A DNA stretch of 64,000 nt, from contig CANQJS010000001.1 of the NCBI GenBank assembly GCA_947624285.1, positions 124,001 to 188,000 of the forward strand. The letters run 5' to 3'. A program made the position numbers and the translations under genes. Below the pieces are notes generated by a model that made no database searches, was not told where the DNA came from, and saw only the letters and a program-made list of their open reading frames with translations. This DNA is from an uncultured Clostridia bacterium (GTDB taxonomy: Bacteria > Bacillota > Clostridia > Oscillospirales > Acutalibacteraceae). Every line of letters begins with the position of its first letter. The stretch's first letter is position 1. Of the stretch, positions 44,709-54,268 are shown one piece after another.

Positions 44709-47579
44709 TCAAAGCGTTTTGTAATCGGTTATGCCGCATTCCCTAAGCTGCTGCTCGTTTGCCACTACGCAAACCGAGCCGTCCTGCGCCATTTTATCGG
44801 CGAATTTCGCCCATTTTTCAAGCTCGGCAAAATCTGTTTCAAGCATTTCCTTTCGCGTTTTTATCCGCATTTCATCGGTTGTGCCCGAAAAATACATATT
44901 ATCCGCCATATCTCCCTGCGCCTGCGGTGTGATAAGCGGGTCTGATGAGGCAATGGTAGAAATAATATATTTATCAAGACTTTCACCGCTGTTTTTAAAA
45001 TTATTGAGAAAATCGCTTATACCGCTGTAAATTTCAAGCGTTCCGTTCGGCGAGGGGTCTCTGAAAGAATAGCAGAAAACTCCCATATTCCCGCTTGAGT
45101 TCATTCCCGCGCCGTATGCGCCGCCTTCAACACGCACCTTATTCCACAGATACGAAAGCGAAGCTATATTCGCCGCGACCTTGAGCGAGCCGTGAAGCGG
45201 ATCTTCTTTGCAAACAGACGGATCATAAGCGATGACGGCGTAGCCGACCTGACCCGGTATTTTAATGCCTGTTTTTCTGCCGCTCTCAAATTTATAGGAA
45301 GTTTTTTCGGGGAGCTTTTCGCCGTTTGAAAGAGCGGATGTAAACCTGCTTACATCACAGGGAGATTCGGAAGTTATACCGATAGTAATATTCTCTCTGC
45401 AAACCGATTCCCTTATAGTCTTTTTCATAAGCTCGGCAAGGTTTTCAAATTCCGAGTCGAAATTTTTAGACAGGCTGCCTACGGTCTTTATAAATGTATA
45501 CCCGCCTGCCGCCTCTTGGACCGCCGCCTGGGCGGAATAAGGAGCGCGAGCATAATTCATACCGAGGTAATTACCGCTTGAAACGGCGCTCCTGCGGTTT
45601 TCCTCGTCTGTTTGACGAATTATCTCATAAACATTTTCTTTGCAGTCAAATTTAGTTTGCGTCAATATCTCGTAAAGCAGGTCGAGCGCCTTATCAAGGT
45701 TTTCTTCAAGCACGCTCATCTTAGCCGTAAGGCAAGGCGTGCAAACGCTCGTTTCATAATTGCGGGAAAACGCGGTTATATCAAAAGAAAGGCTGCCGAT
45801 GTAGGTTTTTATCTCTTTTTGAAGCGAAAGCAAATCGTGCTTTTCGGTAGGAAGCTCGGATAAAAGATCGGCGATGACAGAGATACGGCTGATATCTTCA
45901 AGAGAAAGCTGCGTAAGCTTAGCGTAAACAGATACTCTGACTATGCCGTTTGACGGGATCTGATGATACAGCAGCTTTACTTTGTTGCTATCAAGAACAT
46001 CGGTTTTGATAAGATGCGGCTTCGGACTTACATCATCAAGCGAAAGAACGGGAAGAGTCGCCGCCGCCTTTGCGTCATCCTCGCTTTGCTGCCATTTCAG
46101 CAGCTTGTCGCAATCATCCGCTATGCGCTCAAGGCAGTCGCTCCCCATTTGAGAGAGCATCTTTTCCGTTTTTTCAGCCTCCTGCTTTTCAAGCTCCTCG
46201 GAAAGCGTTTTCGACGGCAGAGTATATAGCGTAACAACTCCGTTATCGTCAAGGAAAAGCTCAGAAAGCAGCTTTTCAAATTCGCCCGTTCCTATCATTT
46301 TGCGCAGGCTCGCGAATATTCCGTCAGTATCTAGATACTGCATGGGATCTCCGCCGTACAGCCATGTCGAAAGCACCGCGCCCATCCTGTAAAGCGCCTG
46401 CGGCTCGGGCAGATTTTTGGCGTTGAATTCCATCCTGTTTATGCAGGCTGTCAGAGACTGCGGGTCGATACCGTTTTTCACCAGATCGGAAACGGTTTTT
46501 CTTATCGTCTCTTTAATCTCAGACTCCTGATCTTTACTTGTGTTGCGAATATTCAGCATAATATACGGCTGAAGCGTGCCGTCATTGGTGAAGAGCTCAA
46601 CCTCTTCGGCAAGCCCCGCCGAGAGTATAGCCCTGCAAAGAGGACTTTCGTTTGAGGAAGCAAGATATTCGCACAGCGTCTGCGCCGCGCAAAGGCGCAC
46701 GGCGTCGTCATAATCGCAGAATATTTTGGCATAGGTCACAATATCGCGCCTGCATTCGTCGTCCTGAGCCTCATAATATGCCGTGCCGCTTGAATTTTTC
46801 GGCGTTTGGCGTGTGATTTCGGGAAAATCGTTCTTTTTCTCAAATCGTGAAAGATAGCCGTCTATCATACCGAGCGTTTTTTCAAGAGGCAGATCACCGT
46901 CAAGATAAAACAGCGCGTTTGAGGGATGATAAAATGTGCGGTACGCCTCAACAAACATATCATATGTGAGATCGGGGATTTCAATCGGGTCGCCGCCCGA
47001 ATTGAAGCGGTAGCAGGAATCGGGGAAAAGCAATTCGTTGAGAGCGTATTCAAGTCGGTTATTTACGCTTGACATAACGCCTTTCATCTCGTTGAAAACA
47101 ACTCCGTTTAAAAATGCGCCGTCACCGTCAGGCTCAAGATGCCTGCCTTCCTGATAAAAAATATTCGGATTTTCAGTTAAATGCGGGGCAAAAACAGCGT
47201 CAAGATAAACACTTGTGAGGTTGAGAAAATCCTTTTCGTTTCTGCTTGAAACGGGATAAACTGTTTTATCGGGATAGGTCATAGCGTTTAAAAAGGTGTT
47301 CATAGAGCTTTTGAGAAGCTCAAGAAACGGATCCTTCACAGGGTATTTTTCAGAGCCGCAGAGCATTGAATGCTCAAGAATATGAAAAACTCCCGTGCCG
47401 TTTTCGGGAACGGTTTTGAAAGCCACGGAAAAGAGCTTATTTTCAGCGCCGTTATCGACCCAGCATAAGCCGGCTCCCGTTTTGTCGTGCGTCATTTCAA
47501 CAAGCCTGCCGTGCAGCCTTTCGTTTTCCCTTACCCTGTTTACGGTAAAACCGCAAATTTTGTTTCCCTCATTAAGCAT
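44709..47579 (-). CDS. M16C zinc metalloprotease (presequence protease-like)
   Basis: Large clamshell peptidase of the M16C family (PreP/insulinase-like), 956 aa, cytoplasmic. The inverted zinc motif HxxEH is FHILEHSML (near residue 65) and the distal Glu is in the NGVVFNEMKGVMSS segment (near 165). LKSSMNTFLNAMTYPDKTVYP is cut here to its core FLNAMTYPDKTVYPVSS, a hallmark of the subfamily. The C-terminal half is the M16C-associated region. Degrades peptides; specific substrates unknown. Confidence 0.93.
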   Translation of the reverse strand: MLNEGNKICGFTVNRVRENERLHGRLVEMTHDKTGAGLCWVDNGAENKLFSVAFKTVPENGTGVFHILEHSMLCGSEKYPVKDPFLELLKSSMNTFLNAMTYPDKTVYPVSSRNEKDFLNLTSVYLDAVFAPHLTENPNIFYQEGRHLEPDGDGAFLNGVVFNEMKGVMSSVNNRLEYALNELLFPDSCYRFNSGGDPIEIPDLTYDMFVEAYRTFYHPSNALFYLDGDLPLEKTLGMIDGYLSRFEKKNDFPEITRQTPKNSSGTAYYEAQDDECRRDIVTYAKIFCDYDDAVRLCAAQTLCEYLASSNESPLCRAILSAGLAEEVELFTNDGTLQPYIMLNIRNTSKDQESEIKETIRKTVSDLVKNGIDPQSLTACINRMEFNAKNLPEPQALYRMGAVLSTWLYGGDPMQYLDTDGIFASLRKMIGTGEFEKLLSELFLDDNGVVTLYTLPSKTLSEELEKQEAEKTEKMLSQMGSDCLERIADDCDKLLKWQQSEDDAKAAATLPVLSLDDVSPKPHLIKTDVLDSNKVKLLYHQIPSNGIVRVSVYAKLTQLSLEDISRISVIADLLSELPTEKHDLLSLQKEIKTYIGSLSFDITAFSRNYETSVCTPCLTAKMSVLEENLDKALDLLYEILTQTKFDCKENVYEIIRQTDEENRRSAVSSGNYLGMNYARAPYSAQAAVQEAAGGYTFIKTVGSLSKNFDSEFENLAELMKKTIRESVCRENITIGITSESPCDVSRFTSALSNGEKLPEKTSYKFESGRKTGIKIPGQVGYAVIAYDPSVCKEDPLHGSLKVAANIASLSYLWNKVRVEGGAYGAGMNSSGNMGVFCYSFRDPSPNGTLEIYSGISDFLNNFKNSGESLDKYIISTIASSDPLITPQAQGDMADNMYFSGTTDEMRIKTRKEMLETDFAELEKWAKFADKMAQDGSVCVVANEQQLRECGITDYKTL

Positions 47580-47687
47580 AAAATTTATCCTCGTTTACTT
47601 AAAATAAACAGCGCCGTAAGTACGCCGAAACGGGCGGATCGTTTTTTTCGTCCGCCCGCCAAATTCATTTAAAGGCAAATCCCGGCG

Positions 47688-47921
47688 TTAGCCTTTTGAT
47701 TTATAATACAGCCGGCAATGGCAGAAGCCCTCAAAATCGGGATCGGCGATCTGCTCGCGGAATTCCTTGCACATACATTTGTTTTCGGGTATTCTTTTTC
47801 TGCGGCAGGGGCAATAGCCGTCCTTCGCTTTAAGTTCGTCCTGAAGTTCTTTAACAAGAGCAGTATCGGAATTAAGCGTAATTTTCGGCTTTTTCCCGCA
47901 ATCGCTTCTGTTTTCATTCAT
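47688..47921 (-). CDS. Ferredoxin-thioredoxin reductase catalytic chain-like protein
   Basis: 77-aa iron-sulfur protein with the three redox/cluster dipeptides of FTR catalytic chains: CPC (near residue 37), CMC (near 48) and CHC (near 67), ending CHCRLYYKS. In plant-type FTR these bind a [4Fe-4S] cluster next to an active disulfide that reduces thioredoxin. The spacing here is nine and fifteen residues instead of the classical sixteen and eight, a shape seen in anaerobe homologues as far as I recall. A thioredoxin gene lies two genes upstream on the same strand. Confidence 0.75.
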   Translation of the reverse strand: MNENRSDCGKKPKITLNSDTALVKELQDELKAKDGYCPCRRKRIPENKCMCKEFREQIADPDFEGFCHCRLYYKSKG

Positions 47922-48090
47922 TTTCGGAAATCCCTTTCGTTTGCTCCGTTGCGAACAGCATTTGATAAATCCCCTATGCCTTTGTAAAAAGTTTTCCCTA
48001 TCTCATTGAGATTATTATCAATATTCTGTTCTGCGAGCAGTTCTTTTAAAACGGTTTGTCAATATCGGGTGTAAGCCTCGATCTCAAATT

Positions 48091-48657
48091 TTAAAAATCC
48101 GCTTTTACGCCGAGATCCGCAACAAGCTGCTGATAGGCGGCTTCCATTTTGTTGTAAAAATCTTCGTCAGTGGAAAGACCGTAGCAGAAAGCGACATTGC
48201 CTACAAGGTGATCTATCGGCAGAGCGTCACCGCCCTCGCCAAAATCAAGCGCTTTGATTTCACGGACTCTGGCAAGGAATGAAGCTGCGTCTCCCTCGGC
48301 GCTGTTGGGGTCAATAATGAAAACCTCGGTAAAATACGCGCCGCTGTCGTCCATATAACCGCTGCCTTCATCTACCGGAATGCCGGAGCCCGCCCAATAT
48401 GTAGCGTGATCCTGAACATAAAGGTTGTTGTCGTCTTTATAAACGCCCGCGGCAAGGAAATAGTTGTTGAAATCCTCGGCGCTCCATGCGTTTATATCGG
48501 CGGGATAAGCGGAAAGATCCACCTTTTTTATATCGGCGGAAACATTCGCGTTGTTCGAATTGTCGGCGTTGTCAGCGTTTGAAGTGCCGCCATTGGAGCA
48601 GGCAACAAACGAAAATACGATCAACAACACTATAATCAATGATAATGCTTTTTTCAT
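48091..48657 (-). CDS. Lipoprotein, function unknown
   Basis: Unrecognised 188-aa lipoprotein. Signal peptide MKKALSLIIVLLIVFSF with lipobox FVAC (Cys20) followed by a Ser/Asn/Asp-rich linker (NADNADNSNNANVS). The folded part (residues about 45-188) is acidic and mixed alpha/beta. AAAGGAG lies upstream of ATG 48657. It sits between the thioredoxin gene and the FTR-like gene on the same strand, but it has no Cys beyond the lipobox and one late Cys, so no thiol-exchange role is visible. Confidence 0.7.
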   Translation of the reverse strand: MKKALSLIIVLLIVFSFVACSNGGTSNADNADNSNNANVSADIKKVDLSAYPADINAWSAEDFNNYFLAAGVYKDDNNLYVQDHATYWAGSGIPVDEGSGYMDDSGAYFTEVFIIDPNSAEGDAASFLARVREIKALDFGEGGDALPIDHLVGNVAFCYGLSTDEDFYNKMEAAYQQLVADLGVKADF

Positions 48658-48699
48658 AGTTTTTTCTCCTTTTTAAATTTTATATATTTAAGGCATTGC

Positions 48700-49014
48700 C
48701 TACGAATAAAGTATTTCCGAAAGATGCTCCTTAATAACATCCGCGGAAACAGCGCCCAGCTCATGGGCGACTATTTTACCGTCTTTGTAAAAATACAAAT
48801 CGGGTATACCGTCAATGTCAAACCTGTCGGAAACATCCGGGCAGTCGTCCACATCGACCTTAACGATATTGATAAACGGAAATTCATCGTCAAGCTCTTC
48901 CAAAATCTCCGCGGTCATTTTGCACGGAATACAGGTCTTGCCGAAAAAGTCAACAAGGACCGCTCCTTTTGAAACAAGCTCGTCAAAATTTTTATCTGTT
49001 GCGTAAGTAATCAA
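48700..49014 (-). CDS. Thioredoxin-like protein (CIPC)
   Basis: 104-aa thioredoxin fold protein. VLVDFFGKTCIPCKMTAEIL holds the active site CIPC instead of the usual CGPC, which should shift the redox potential; the cis-Pro loop is GIPDLYFYKDGK (near residue 73). Two bases separate it from the trigger-factor-like gene upstream. No thioredoxin reductase (trxB) is present nearby, whereas an FTR-like gene is, so reduction by ferredoxin is plausible. Confidence 0.88.
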   Translation of the reverse strand: MITYATDKNFDELVSKGAVLVDFFGKTCIPCKMTAEILEELDDEFPFINIVKVDVDDCPDVSDRFDIDGIPDLYFYKDGKIVAHELGAVSADVIKEHLSEILYS

Positions 49015-49016
49015 AA

Positions 49017-49868
49017 TTATTCCTCCACAAATTCTATATTATCATTTATATAGTCATAAATCAATGACCAATCCAAATTATCGGCATCGTCAAGAGAAGC
49101 CTTGTCGGTATCAATACCGCTTATCGAAAGCAGCCACAAGCCGGAGGCAATAAGCTCCTTTGTGTTGTTAAGCAGAAAATCACGCAGCTCGGCGCTGTCG
49201 TTTACCCCGAAATATTCCCTGCATTTTTCATAACTTATCGTATCTATTGAAAGGTTTTCCTCTTTAAGCTCATCTTCAACGGATCTTACGAGTGCAAAGT
49301 TCTCTTTTTCAAGCTCTTCGGGGTCATAGTAAAACTCGCTGTTATCAAGGACCGCGCAATACATATCCTGCGCAATTTTTCCTATATGATTCTTTTTTTC
49401 TTCCTCAATATAAAGCGCTTTTACACGAGAGCAAAATTCATCAACGCCGTTCACGCCGTCATAGCCGTTTTTTCCTTTGATATATTCCGCTATCATAGCG
49501 TCCGTAACCTGCGGATAAACGCCTCTTGCTATTTTTCTTATAACGACATTTACGGCAACGCCGTTAACATCGATATCGGCTTTCTCGCCGAGAGCCATTC
49601 CAACAAGTCTGTTTTCAAAATCAGCGTCGAACAAGCCGGAACAGACGGTAAGCACTATCCCGTTTCGGTTGAACTTCGGGGTATCGCTTTTAAGATCAAG
49701 TGTAAGAACATCTCTTTTTTCGACGCTTTTTGCATCGGCAAAAGTTTTGTACTTGCGAGCGACGCACTTCAGCTTACCGTCGAGATATTCCCGCGGGCAG
49801 GAAATGCGGATCTTCTTTTCGATGGGGAAATCCTTATAATCATAAAGTTTTAATATTTTTGATTTCAT
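49017..49868 (-). CDS. Trigger-factor-like peptidyl-prolyl isomerase
   Basis: 283-aa cytoplasmic protein. Residues about 60-115 resemble the FKBP domain of trigger factor (VLTLDLKSDTPKFNRNGI, then GLFDADFENRLVGMALGEKADI), and the helical C-terminal half (residues about 130-283) resembles the chaperone arms. The N-terminal ribosome-docking signature of trigger factor is not visible and the protein is much shorter than Tig (about 430 aa), so it is a paralogue rather than Tig itself. Directly coupled to the CIPC thioredoxin gene, suggesting joint work on oxidised or misfolded proteins. Confidence 0.6.
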   Translation of the reverse strand: MKSKILKLYDYKDFPIEKKIRISCPREYLDGKLKCVARKYKTFADAKSVEKRDVLTLDLKSDTPKFNRNGIVLTVCSGLFDADFENRLVGMALGEKADIDVNGVAVNVVIRKIARGVYPQVTDAMIAEYIKGKNGYDGVNGVDEFCSRVKALYIEEEKKNHIGKIAQDMYCAVLDNSEFYYDPEELEKENFALVRSVEDELKEENLSIDTISYEKCREYFGVNDSAELRDFLLNNTKELIASGLWLLSISGIDTDKASLDDADNLDWSLIYDYINDNIEFVEE

Positions 49869-49882
49869 ATAATCACCTCATA

Positions 49883-51634
49883 TTAAGCCGTTTTAGTTTC
49901 GCGTGAAGCTTCTATCAACCGGCGCAGAGTTTGGCTTTTTTCTGCCGCCTCTTCAAAAGTTCCGGCAGCCTCAACGCCTCCGCCGCCCAAAACCACTACA
50001 TTGTCGGCGCGCTCAAGCAGCCTCATATCGTGGGTTATCATAACGGTAGTTCTTCCTTCCATCAAAGAGAGAAGCGCGTTGTTTACCGCCAGCTCCGAAG
50101 CGGCGTCAAGATTGCAGGTGGCCTCGTCGAGCAGGAGATAATTCGGCTCGGTAAGCACCGCGCGGGCGATTGCGAGCCTTTGGCGCTGACCGCCCGAAAG
50201 CTTTGAGCCGTTGTCGCCGATCTCATAATCATATCCACCGGGAAGGCGCGAAATAAATTCATCGGCAAACGCCGTTTTTGCCGCCGCCGTAATCTCGCTG
50301 TCCGACGGCTGACCGTCAAAGCCGTAAGCGATATTTTCCCTGACCGTCGCGTTGAAAAGACGCGGCTCTTGGAGAACATAAGCGATATTTTTTCGCCAGC
50401 TGTCGAGGTCGATATCCTCGGCAGGCTCGCCGCCGAAAAGTATTCTGCCGCGGGAAGGCGTATAAAAACGCTCTAACAGTTTAAACAGCGTTGTTTTCCC
50501 GCTGCCGTTTTCGCCTACGATCACTGTAAGCTTGCCTTGCGGGATCGTAAACGAAGCGTTGGCGATAACGGGCTCGCCGTCCTCGCAATATGAAAATGAA
50601 ACATCTTCAAAAACGATATCGCCGCGCGCATTGTTTTCGTCAATGCTTTTGCCTCTCGTGATCAATTCTTCTTTTTCATACATTAGCGAAGAGATATAGA
50701 ATAGCTGACCGTTATAATACATAAAGTCAACATATATCTGCGGCATACCGCTAAGCTGCTGATACGCCATCAAAATGAGATTTTGGAATGTAACAAGCTC
50801 TTCCATAGTCATTCTGCCGTCGCGCACCATAGGCACGCCGATTATGAAAATAAGCAGAGAAATTATATTCGTAAGCGACCCGCTTACAAAGTTATTGTAG
50901 AGCGTAAGCAGAGCCTGATAAATATCGGCTTTGTAAAATGTTTCTATCGCCGATTTGCCGCGTTTTGATTCCTCCGCCCTTGAATGAAGCTGTTTTATCT
51001 GCATATAAAAGCTGAGATGCTCGGCAAGATACGCCGTGAGCTCGGCTCTTGCTCGGCTTTCCCTGCGCTGGCGAAGGAACATCATTTTTCCGCTGAACCA
51101 AGTGCTGAACAGAATATATGCGACAATAAAAATCAGAAGATACCAAAGATAACCTACATATACCGAAAGTCCGCTGAGAGAATTCATCGTCATAACGGTG
51201 CTTACGATCCCCGTTATAAAGCCGACAACGGCGCTTATAAGACCGTTTGCATAGGTGGAATCCTGAATTATCCAAGAGACCATTTCTGAGCCGTTTTCCT
51301 CGACAACGCGCATAGGAAGCCTGACGGCATGCCCGAGCAGTTTGCCCTGAAGCCGCTTTGAAACGAGCGAGGACGCATAAAAAGTCGGAACGGCGGCAAG
51401 AAAACCGACCGCGGCGCTTAGCGTGGCAAGCCCGAGATACGACCACGCGGCGGAGGTATCCTCAATGTTTCCGAGCTGCATTTTTGAAAGATACGGCACA
51501 TAAAGCAGCGCAACCTTTGTATTTACAACTCCGAGCACAAATTCAAGAATGTAAAGAAGAATGGGGACGCGAAATTTAAAATAAAGGCTTACGGTGCGCT
51601 TCCACATTCCTTTATTGCTTCGCTGTTTCATCAT
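49883..51634 (-). CDS. ABC exporter half-transporter, subunit 2
   Basis: 583-aa type IV ABC exporter half: six transmembrane helices (residues about 15-330) fused to an ATPase. Walker A GENGSGKTTLFKL (near 375), Q-loop YVLQEPRLF, signature LSGGQRQRLAIARA (near 480), Walker B YLLLDEATCNLD and switch His in MITHDMRLL are intact. Its ATG overlaps the stop of the other half, so the pair probably forms a heterodimer. Substrate unknown; peptides or drugs are usual. Confidence 0.92.
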   Translation of the reverse strand: MMKQRSNKGMWKRTVSLYFKFRVPILLYILEFVLGVVNTKVALLYVPYLSKMQLGNIEDTSAAWSYLGLATLSAAVGFLAAVPTFYASSLVSKRLQGKLLGHAVRLPMRVVEENGSEMVSWIIQDSTYANGLISAVVGFITGIVSTVMTMNSLSGLSVYVGYLWYLLIFIVAYILFSTWFSGKMMFLRQRRESRARAELTAYLAEHLSFYMQIKQLHSRAEESKRGKSAIETFYKADIYQALLTLYNNFVSGSLTNIISLLIFIIGVPMVRDGRMTMEELVTFQNLILMAYQQLSGMPQIYVDFMYYNGQLFYISSLMYEKEELITRGKSIDENNARGDIVFEDVSFSYCEDGEPVIANASFTIPQGKLTVIVGENGSGKTTLFKLLERFYTPSRGRILFGGEPAEDIDLDSWRKNIAYVLQEPRLFNATVRENIAYGFDGQPSDSEITAAAKTAFADEFISRLPGGYDYEIGDNGSKLSGGQRQRLAIARAVLTEPNYLLLDEATCNLDAASELAVNNALLSLMEGRTTVMITHDMRLLERADNVVVLGGGGVEAAGTFEEAAEKSQTLRRLIEASRETKTA

Positions 51635-53382
51635 ACTGCCGCCTCCTTTCCGATAAGCGACCGCACAAAGGCGTTTTCCGCCTCGGCGGAGCTTACATCG
51701 TCATAAGAGGAGCATTTCCCGTTTTCTATAACCACAACACGGTCGGCAGCCGAAAGCGCCGCAGGAGTATGAGCTATTACTATTATTCCCTTGCTTTCAG
51801 ACAGACCGCGCATTATGCCGAAAAATTCGCTTGCGGCAAGCGCGTCGAGCGAAGAGGTCGGCTCGTCGAATATCAAATAAGGCGTGTTGCTGAGCAGGGC
51901 TCTTGCGAGGGCAAGTTTTTTTCTTTGCCCGCCCGAAAGACTGCCGCCGTATTCATCTATTTTTTCATCAAGACCGTTCGGCAGAGCCATAACAAAATCG
52001 TAAGCGTTTGCCTTTTTCAAAGCATCTGTAAGCTCACTGTCCGAAACATTTTCGTTGCCGTAGCACACATTTTCACGCACGCTACCTGAAAACAGCATGG
52101 GATTTTGAGGCACCATAACGAAATTCCGACGGTAATCCTCAAGCGCGTAATCGTCAATGCTTTTTCCCGAAACGAAAATATTGCCGAAATCAACATCGTA
52201 AAGCCTCATAATGAGATTTACAAGCGTGGATTTTCCGCAGCCGCTTTCACCCATAAGCACTGTTACGCCCTTATCGGGAAAAAAGCAATTTGCCCCGCTG
52301 AGCACCGGCTGCCCCTCGTTATACGAAAAATCAACATTCTTTAATTCGATATTTCCCGAAAGCGCGCCGCACGGCTCACCGTCGAGATTTTCTTCCTTGG
52401 CGTCCATTATATCGCATACGCGCTCGGCGCCGCCCTGAATTATCCTAAGATTATTATAATAGAGCAATATTTCCTGAACGGCTCCGTTAAATGTCGATGA
52501 GAACATAAAGAACGCGATCCACGATCTTCTTGTAATATCACCGTTGCTCAACAAAGCTATTCCGGCAAATGTGATGATAAGCGCCTGCAAAAGCGTTAGG
52601 AAAGTATCCGAAAAATCCCTAAACTGATCAAACCAGCCGCTTTTTATATTAAGTCGGTAAAGTCTGTCGATAAGCGCTTTGCCGCGCTCCGTCTCACGGT
52701 TTTCTTTTGCAAAAGCCTTTGCCATAGGAATGTTTCTTATCATTTCGGAGAGCTTTTCGGTGAGCTTTGCAAAAACGCTTGAATCCCTTTCGCTGAGCGA
52801 ATAGTTTATTCTACCGAAAATAATTGCCATAATTATCTGGAGCGGAACAAATACAAGAAGTATAACCGAAAGACGCCAATCGTATGTAAACACGCGCCCG
52901 AATATAAGAAAACTTTTATAAAGCGCCGTTATAATCGGGATAATTACTATCATAACTGTTGAATCAACAACTATTGCGTTGTTGGTAACGCGGTAGATAG
53001 CCTCCTGCGGATCTTCATCCTTGAAAAAATTGAGCGGAAGACGCAAAACCTTATTTAACAGCACAATACGCATATTCCTGTTTATTCTTGCGCTTGTAAG
53101 CTGAGAGAGAAAAACAACCGCGTTGCTGATTATAAGATTTGCAACCATAACGCCTATAAGCTTTGCAAGCATAGCCGCGCTTACATCGCCCGAAAAAAGC
53201 TGCGCCGTAAAATCCGTTTCGGTTACGCCCACATTTACATAAACCGCCTCAACAATTATGTAGGAGATCACCCAAAGCCACGGCAGATTGCATTTCGGAA
53301 AGATTTTGAAAAATCTTTTCCATATGTGTTTTTTCTGTTTAAGGCGAATTGCGTCGGGATCGTTATTTCGCTTTGCTTTCAT
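51631..53382 (-). CDS. ABC exporter half-transporter, subunit 1
   Basis: 583-aa partner half. Membrane domain residues about 30-335, ATPase after about 345 with Walker A GESGCGKSTLVNL, Q-loop MVPQNPMLF, signature LSGGQRKKLALARA, Walker B YLIFDEPTSSLD and switch His in VIAHTPAAL. Both halves keep the catalytic Glu, so no degenerate ATP site is evident, unlike many heterodimeric exporters. Its 5' leader carries a long inverted repeat (53402-53442). No regulator gene is adjacent. Confidence 0.92.
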   Translation of the reverse strand: MKAKRNNDPDAIRLKQKKHIWKRFFKIFPKCNLPWLWVISYIIVEAVYVNVGVTETDFTAQLFSGDVSAAMLAKLIGVMVANLIISNAVVFLSQLTSARINRNMRIVLLNKVLRLPLNFFKDEDPQEAIYRVTNNAIVVDSTVMIVIIPIITALYKSFLIFGRVFTYDWRLSVILLVFVPLQIIMAIIFGRINYSLSERDSSVFAKLTEKLSEMIRNIPMAKAFAKENRETERGKALIDRLYRLNIKSGWFDQFRDFSDTFLTLLQALIITFAGIALLSNGDITRRSWIAFFMFSSTFNGAVQEILLYYNNLRIIQGGAERVCDIMDAKEENLDGEPCGALSGNIELKNVDFSYNEGQPVLSGANCFFPDKGVTVLMGESGCGKSTLVNLIMRLYDVDFGNIFVSGKSIDDYALEDYRRNFVMVPQNPMLFSGSVRENVCYGNENVSDSELTDALKKANAYDFVMALPNGLDEKIDEYGGSLSGGQRKKLALARALLSNTPYLIFDEPTSSLDALAASEFFGIMRGLSESKGIIVIAHTPAALSAADRVVVIENGKCSSYDDVSSAEAENAFVRSLIGKEAAV

Positions 53383-53401
53383 ATTCTTTCACCACGATAG
53401 A

Positions 53402-53442
53402 ATTTTCGCAAATAATACGCATAGTATTATTTAAACGAAAAT
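53402..53442 (-). promoter_or_regulatory. Inverted repeat in the exporter leader
   Basis: Arms ATTTTCGCAAATAATAC (53402-53418) and GTATTATT...CGAAAAT (53424-53442) are complementary over 15 bp apart from a small internal bulge, with a 5-base centre. It lies about 20 bases before the start codon and downstream of the promoter, so it is either an operator or an mRNA hairpin. Confidence 0.6.
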
Positions 53443-53459
53443 ACTCTATAATCAAAATT

Positions 53460-53488
53460 ATTATAGCAATTTAACTTTATAAAATCAA
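53460..53488 (-). promoter_or_regulatory. Promoter of the ABC exporter operon
   Basis: On the minus strand TTGATT (53488-53483), 17 bp and TATAAT (53465-53460). Confidence 0.65.
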
Positions 53489-53510
53489 TTCCGCAAAAGC
53501 AAAAATTGCA

Positions 53511-53540
53511 AAAAAGAGAACTTTTTCAAGCTCTCTTTTT
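53511..53540 (-). terminator. Terminator of the araBAD operon
   Basis: On the minus strand AAAAAGAGAGCT, loop TGAAAA, AGTTCTCTTTTTT: stem with one G-U pair, ten bases after the araD stop. Confidence 0.65.
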
Positions 53541-53549
53541 CAAAATTCA

Positions 53550-54257
53550 TTATTTTTGCCCGTAATAGGCGTTTTTGCCGTGCTTTCTCTGATAATGCTT
53601 ATCGAGAAGATACTGCTCTATCCCTATATTTGAGCTTTCATCGGCAGAGGCAACGCTTTCTGTGCGCACTGCCATTTTTGCCACCTCTTCAAGAATGAGA
53701 GCGTTCTCAACAGCCTTGAATGGGTCTTTTCCCCAAGTGAACGGTCCGTGGCGGTGAACGAGAACGGCGGGGCATTCGTTAGGCTTTATGCCTCTCTTTG
53801 CAAATTCCTCTACTATCACCTTGCCGGTGTTGAGCTCATATTCGCCCTTGACCTCCGCCTCGGTAAGCCCCCTCGCGCAGGGAACTGCGCCGTTGGCGAA
53901 GTCGGCGTGGGTGGTGCCGTAGGCGGGAATATCCCTGCCTGCCTGAGCCCAAGAGCACGCCCAGCTTGAGTGCGTATGCACTATACCGCCTATATCTTTG
54001 AAATTTCTGTAAAGCTCAAGATGGGTGGGTGTATCGGACGACGGGTTGAGCCTGCCCTCGACCTTGTTTCCGTCCAAATCCATAACCACCATATCGTCGG
54101 CAGTCATAGTTGAATAAGGCACGCCGGATGGCTTGATAACAAAGAGACCCTTTTCCCTGTCTATTCCCGAAACATTACCCCAGGTGAGCACTACGAGACC
54201 GTACTCAACAAGCTGAAGATTAGCCCTATATACAGCTTCTTTTAATTCTTCAAGCAT
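53550..54257 (-). CDS. araD: L-ribulose-5-phosphate 4-epimerase
   Basis: Converts L-ribulose-5-phosphate to D-xylulose-5-phosphate, the last step of arabinose catabolism before the pentose phosphate pathway. The class II aldolase-like fold shows VLTWGNVSG (near residue 22), [21 protein letters not shown] (two zinc His, near 95), and [10 protein letters not shown] (third zinc His, near 170). 235 aa, normal length. Eleven bases after araA. Confidence 0.95.
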   Translation of the reverse strand: MLEELKEAVYRANLQLVEYGLVVLTWGNVSGIDREKGLFVIKPSGVPYSTMTADDMVVMDLDGNKVEGRLNPSSDTPTHLELYRNFKDIGGIVHTHSSWACSWAQAGRDIPAYGTTHADFANGAVPCARGLTEAEVKGEYELNTGKVIVEEFAKRGIKPNECPAVLVHRHGPFTWGKDPFKAVENALILEEVAKMAVRTESVASADESSNIGIEQYLLDKHYQRKHGKNAYYGQK

Positions 54258-54268
54258 ATTTTAACTCC

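Noticed and set aside
53550..54257. AraD homologue as the aldolase of a methylthioribose (DHAP) shunt
   Set aside because: The gene is in a complete araB-araA-araD operon far from mtnA and carries the epimerase pattern, so arabinose catabolism explains it.
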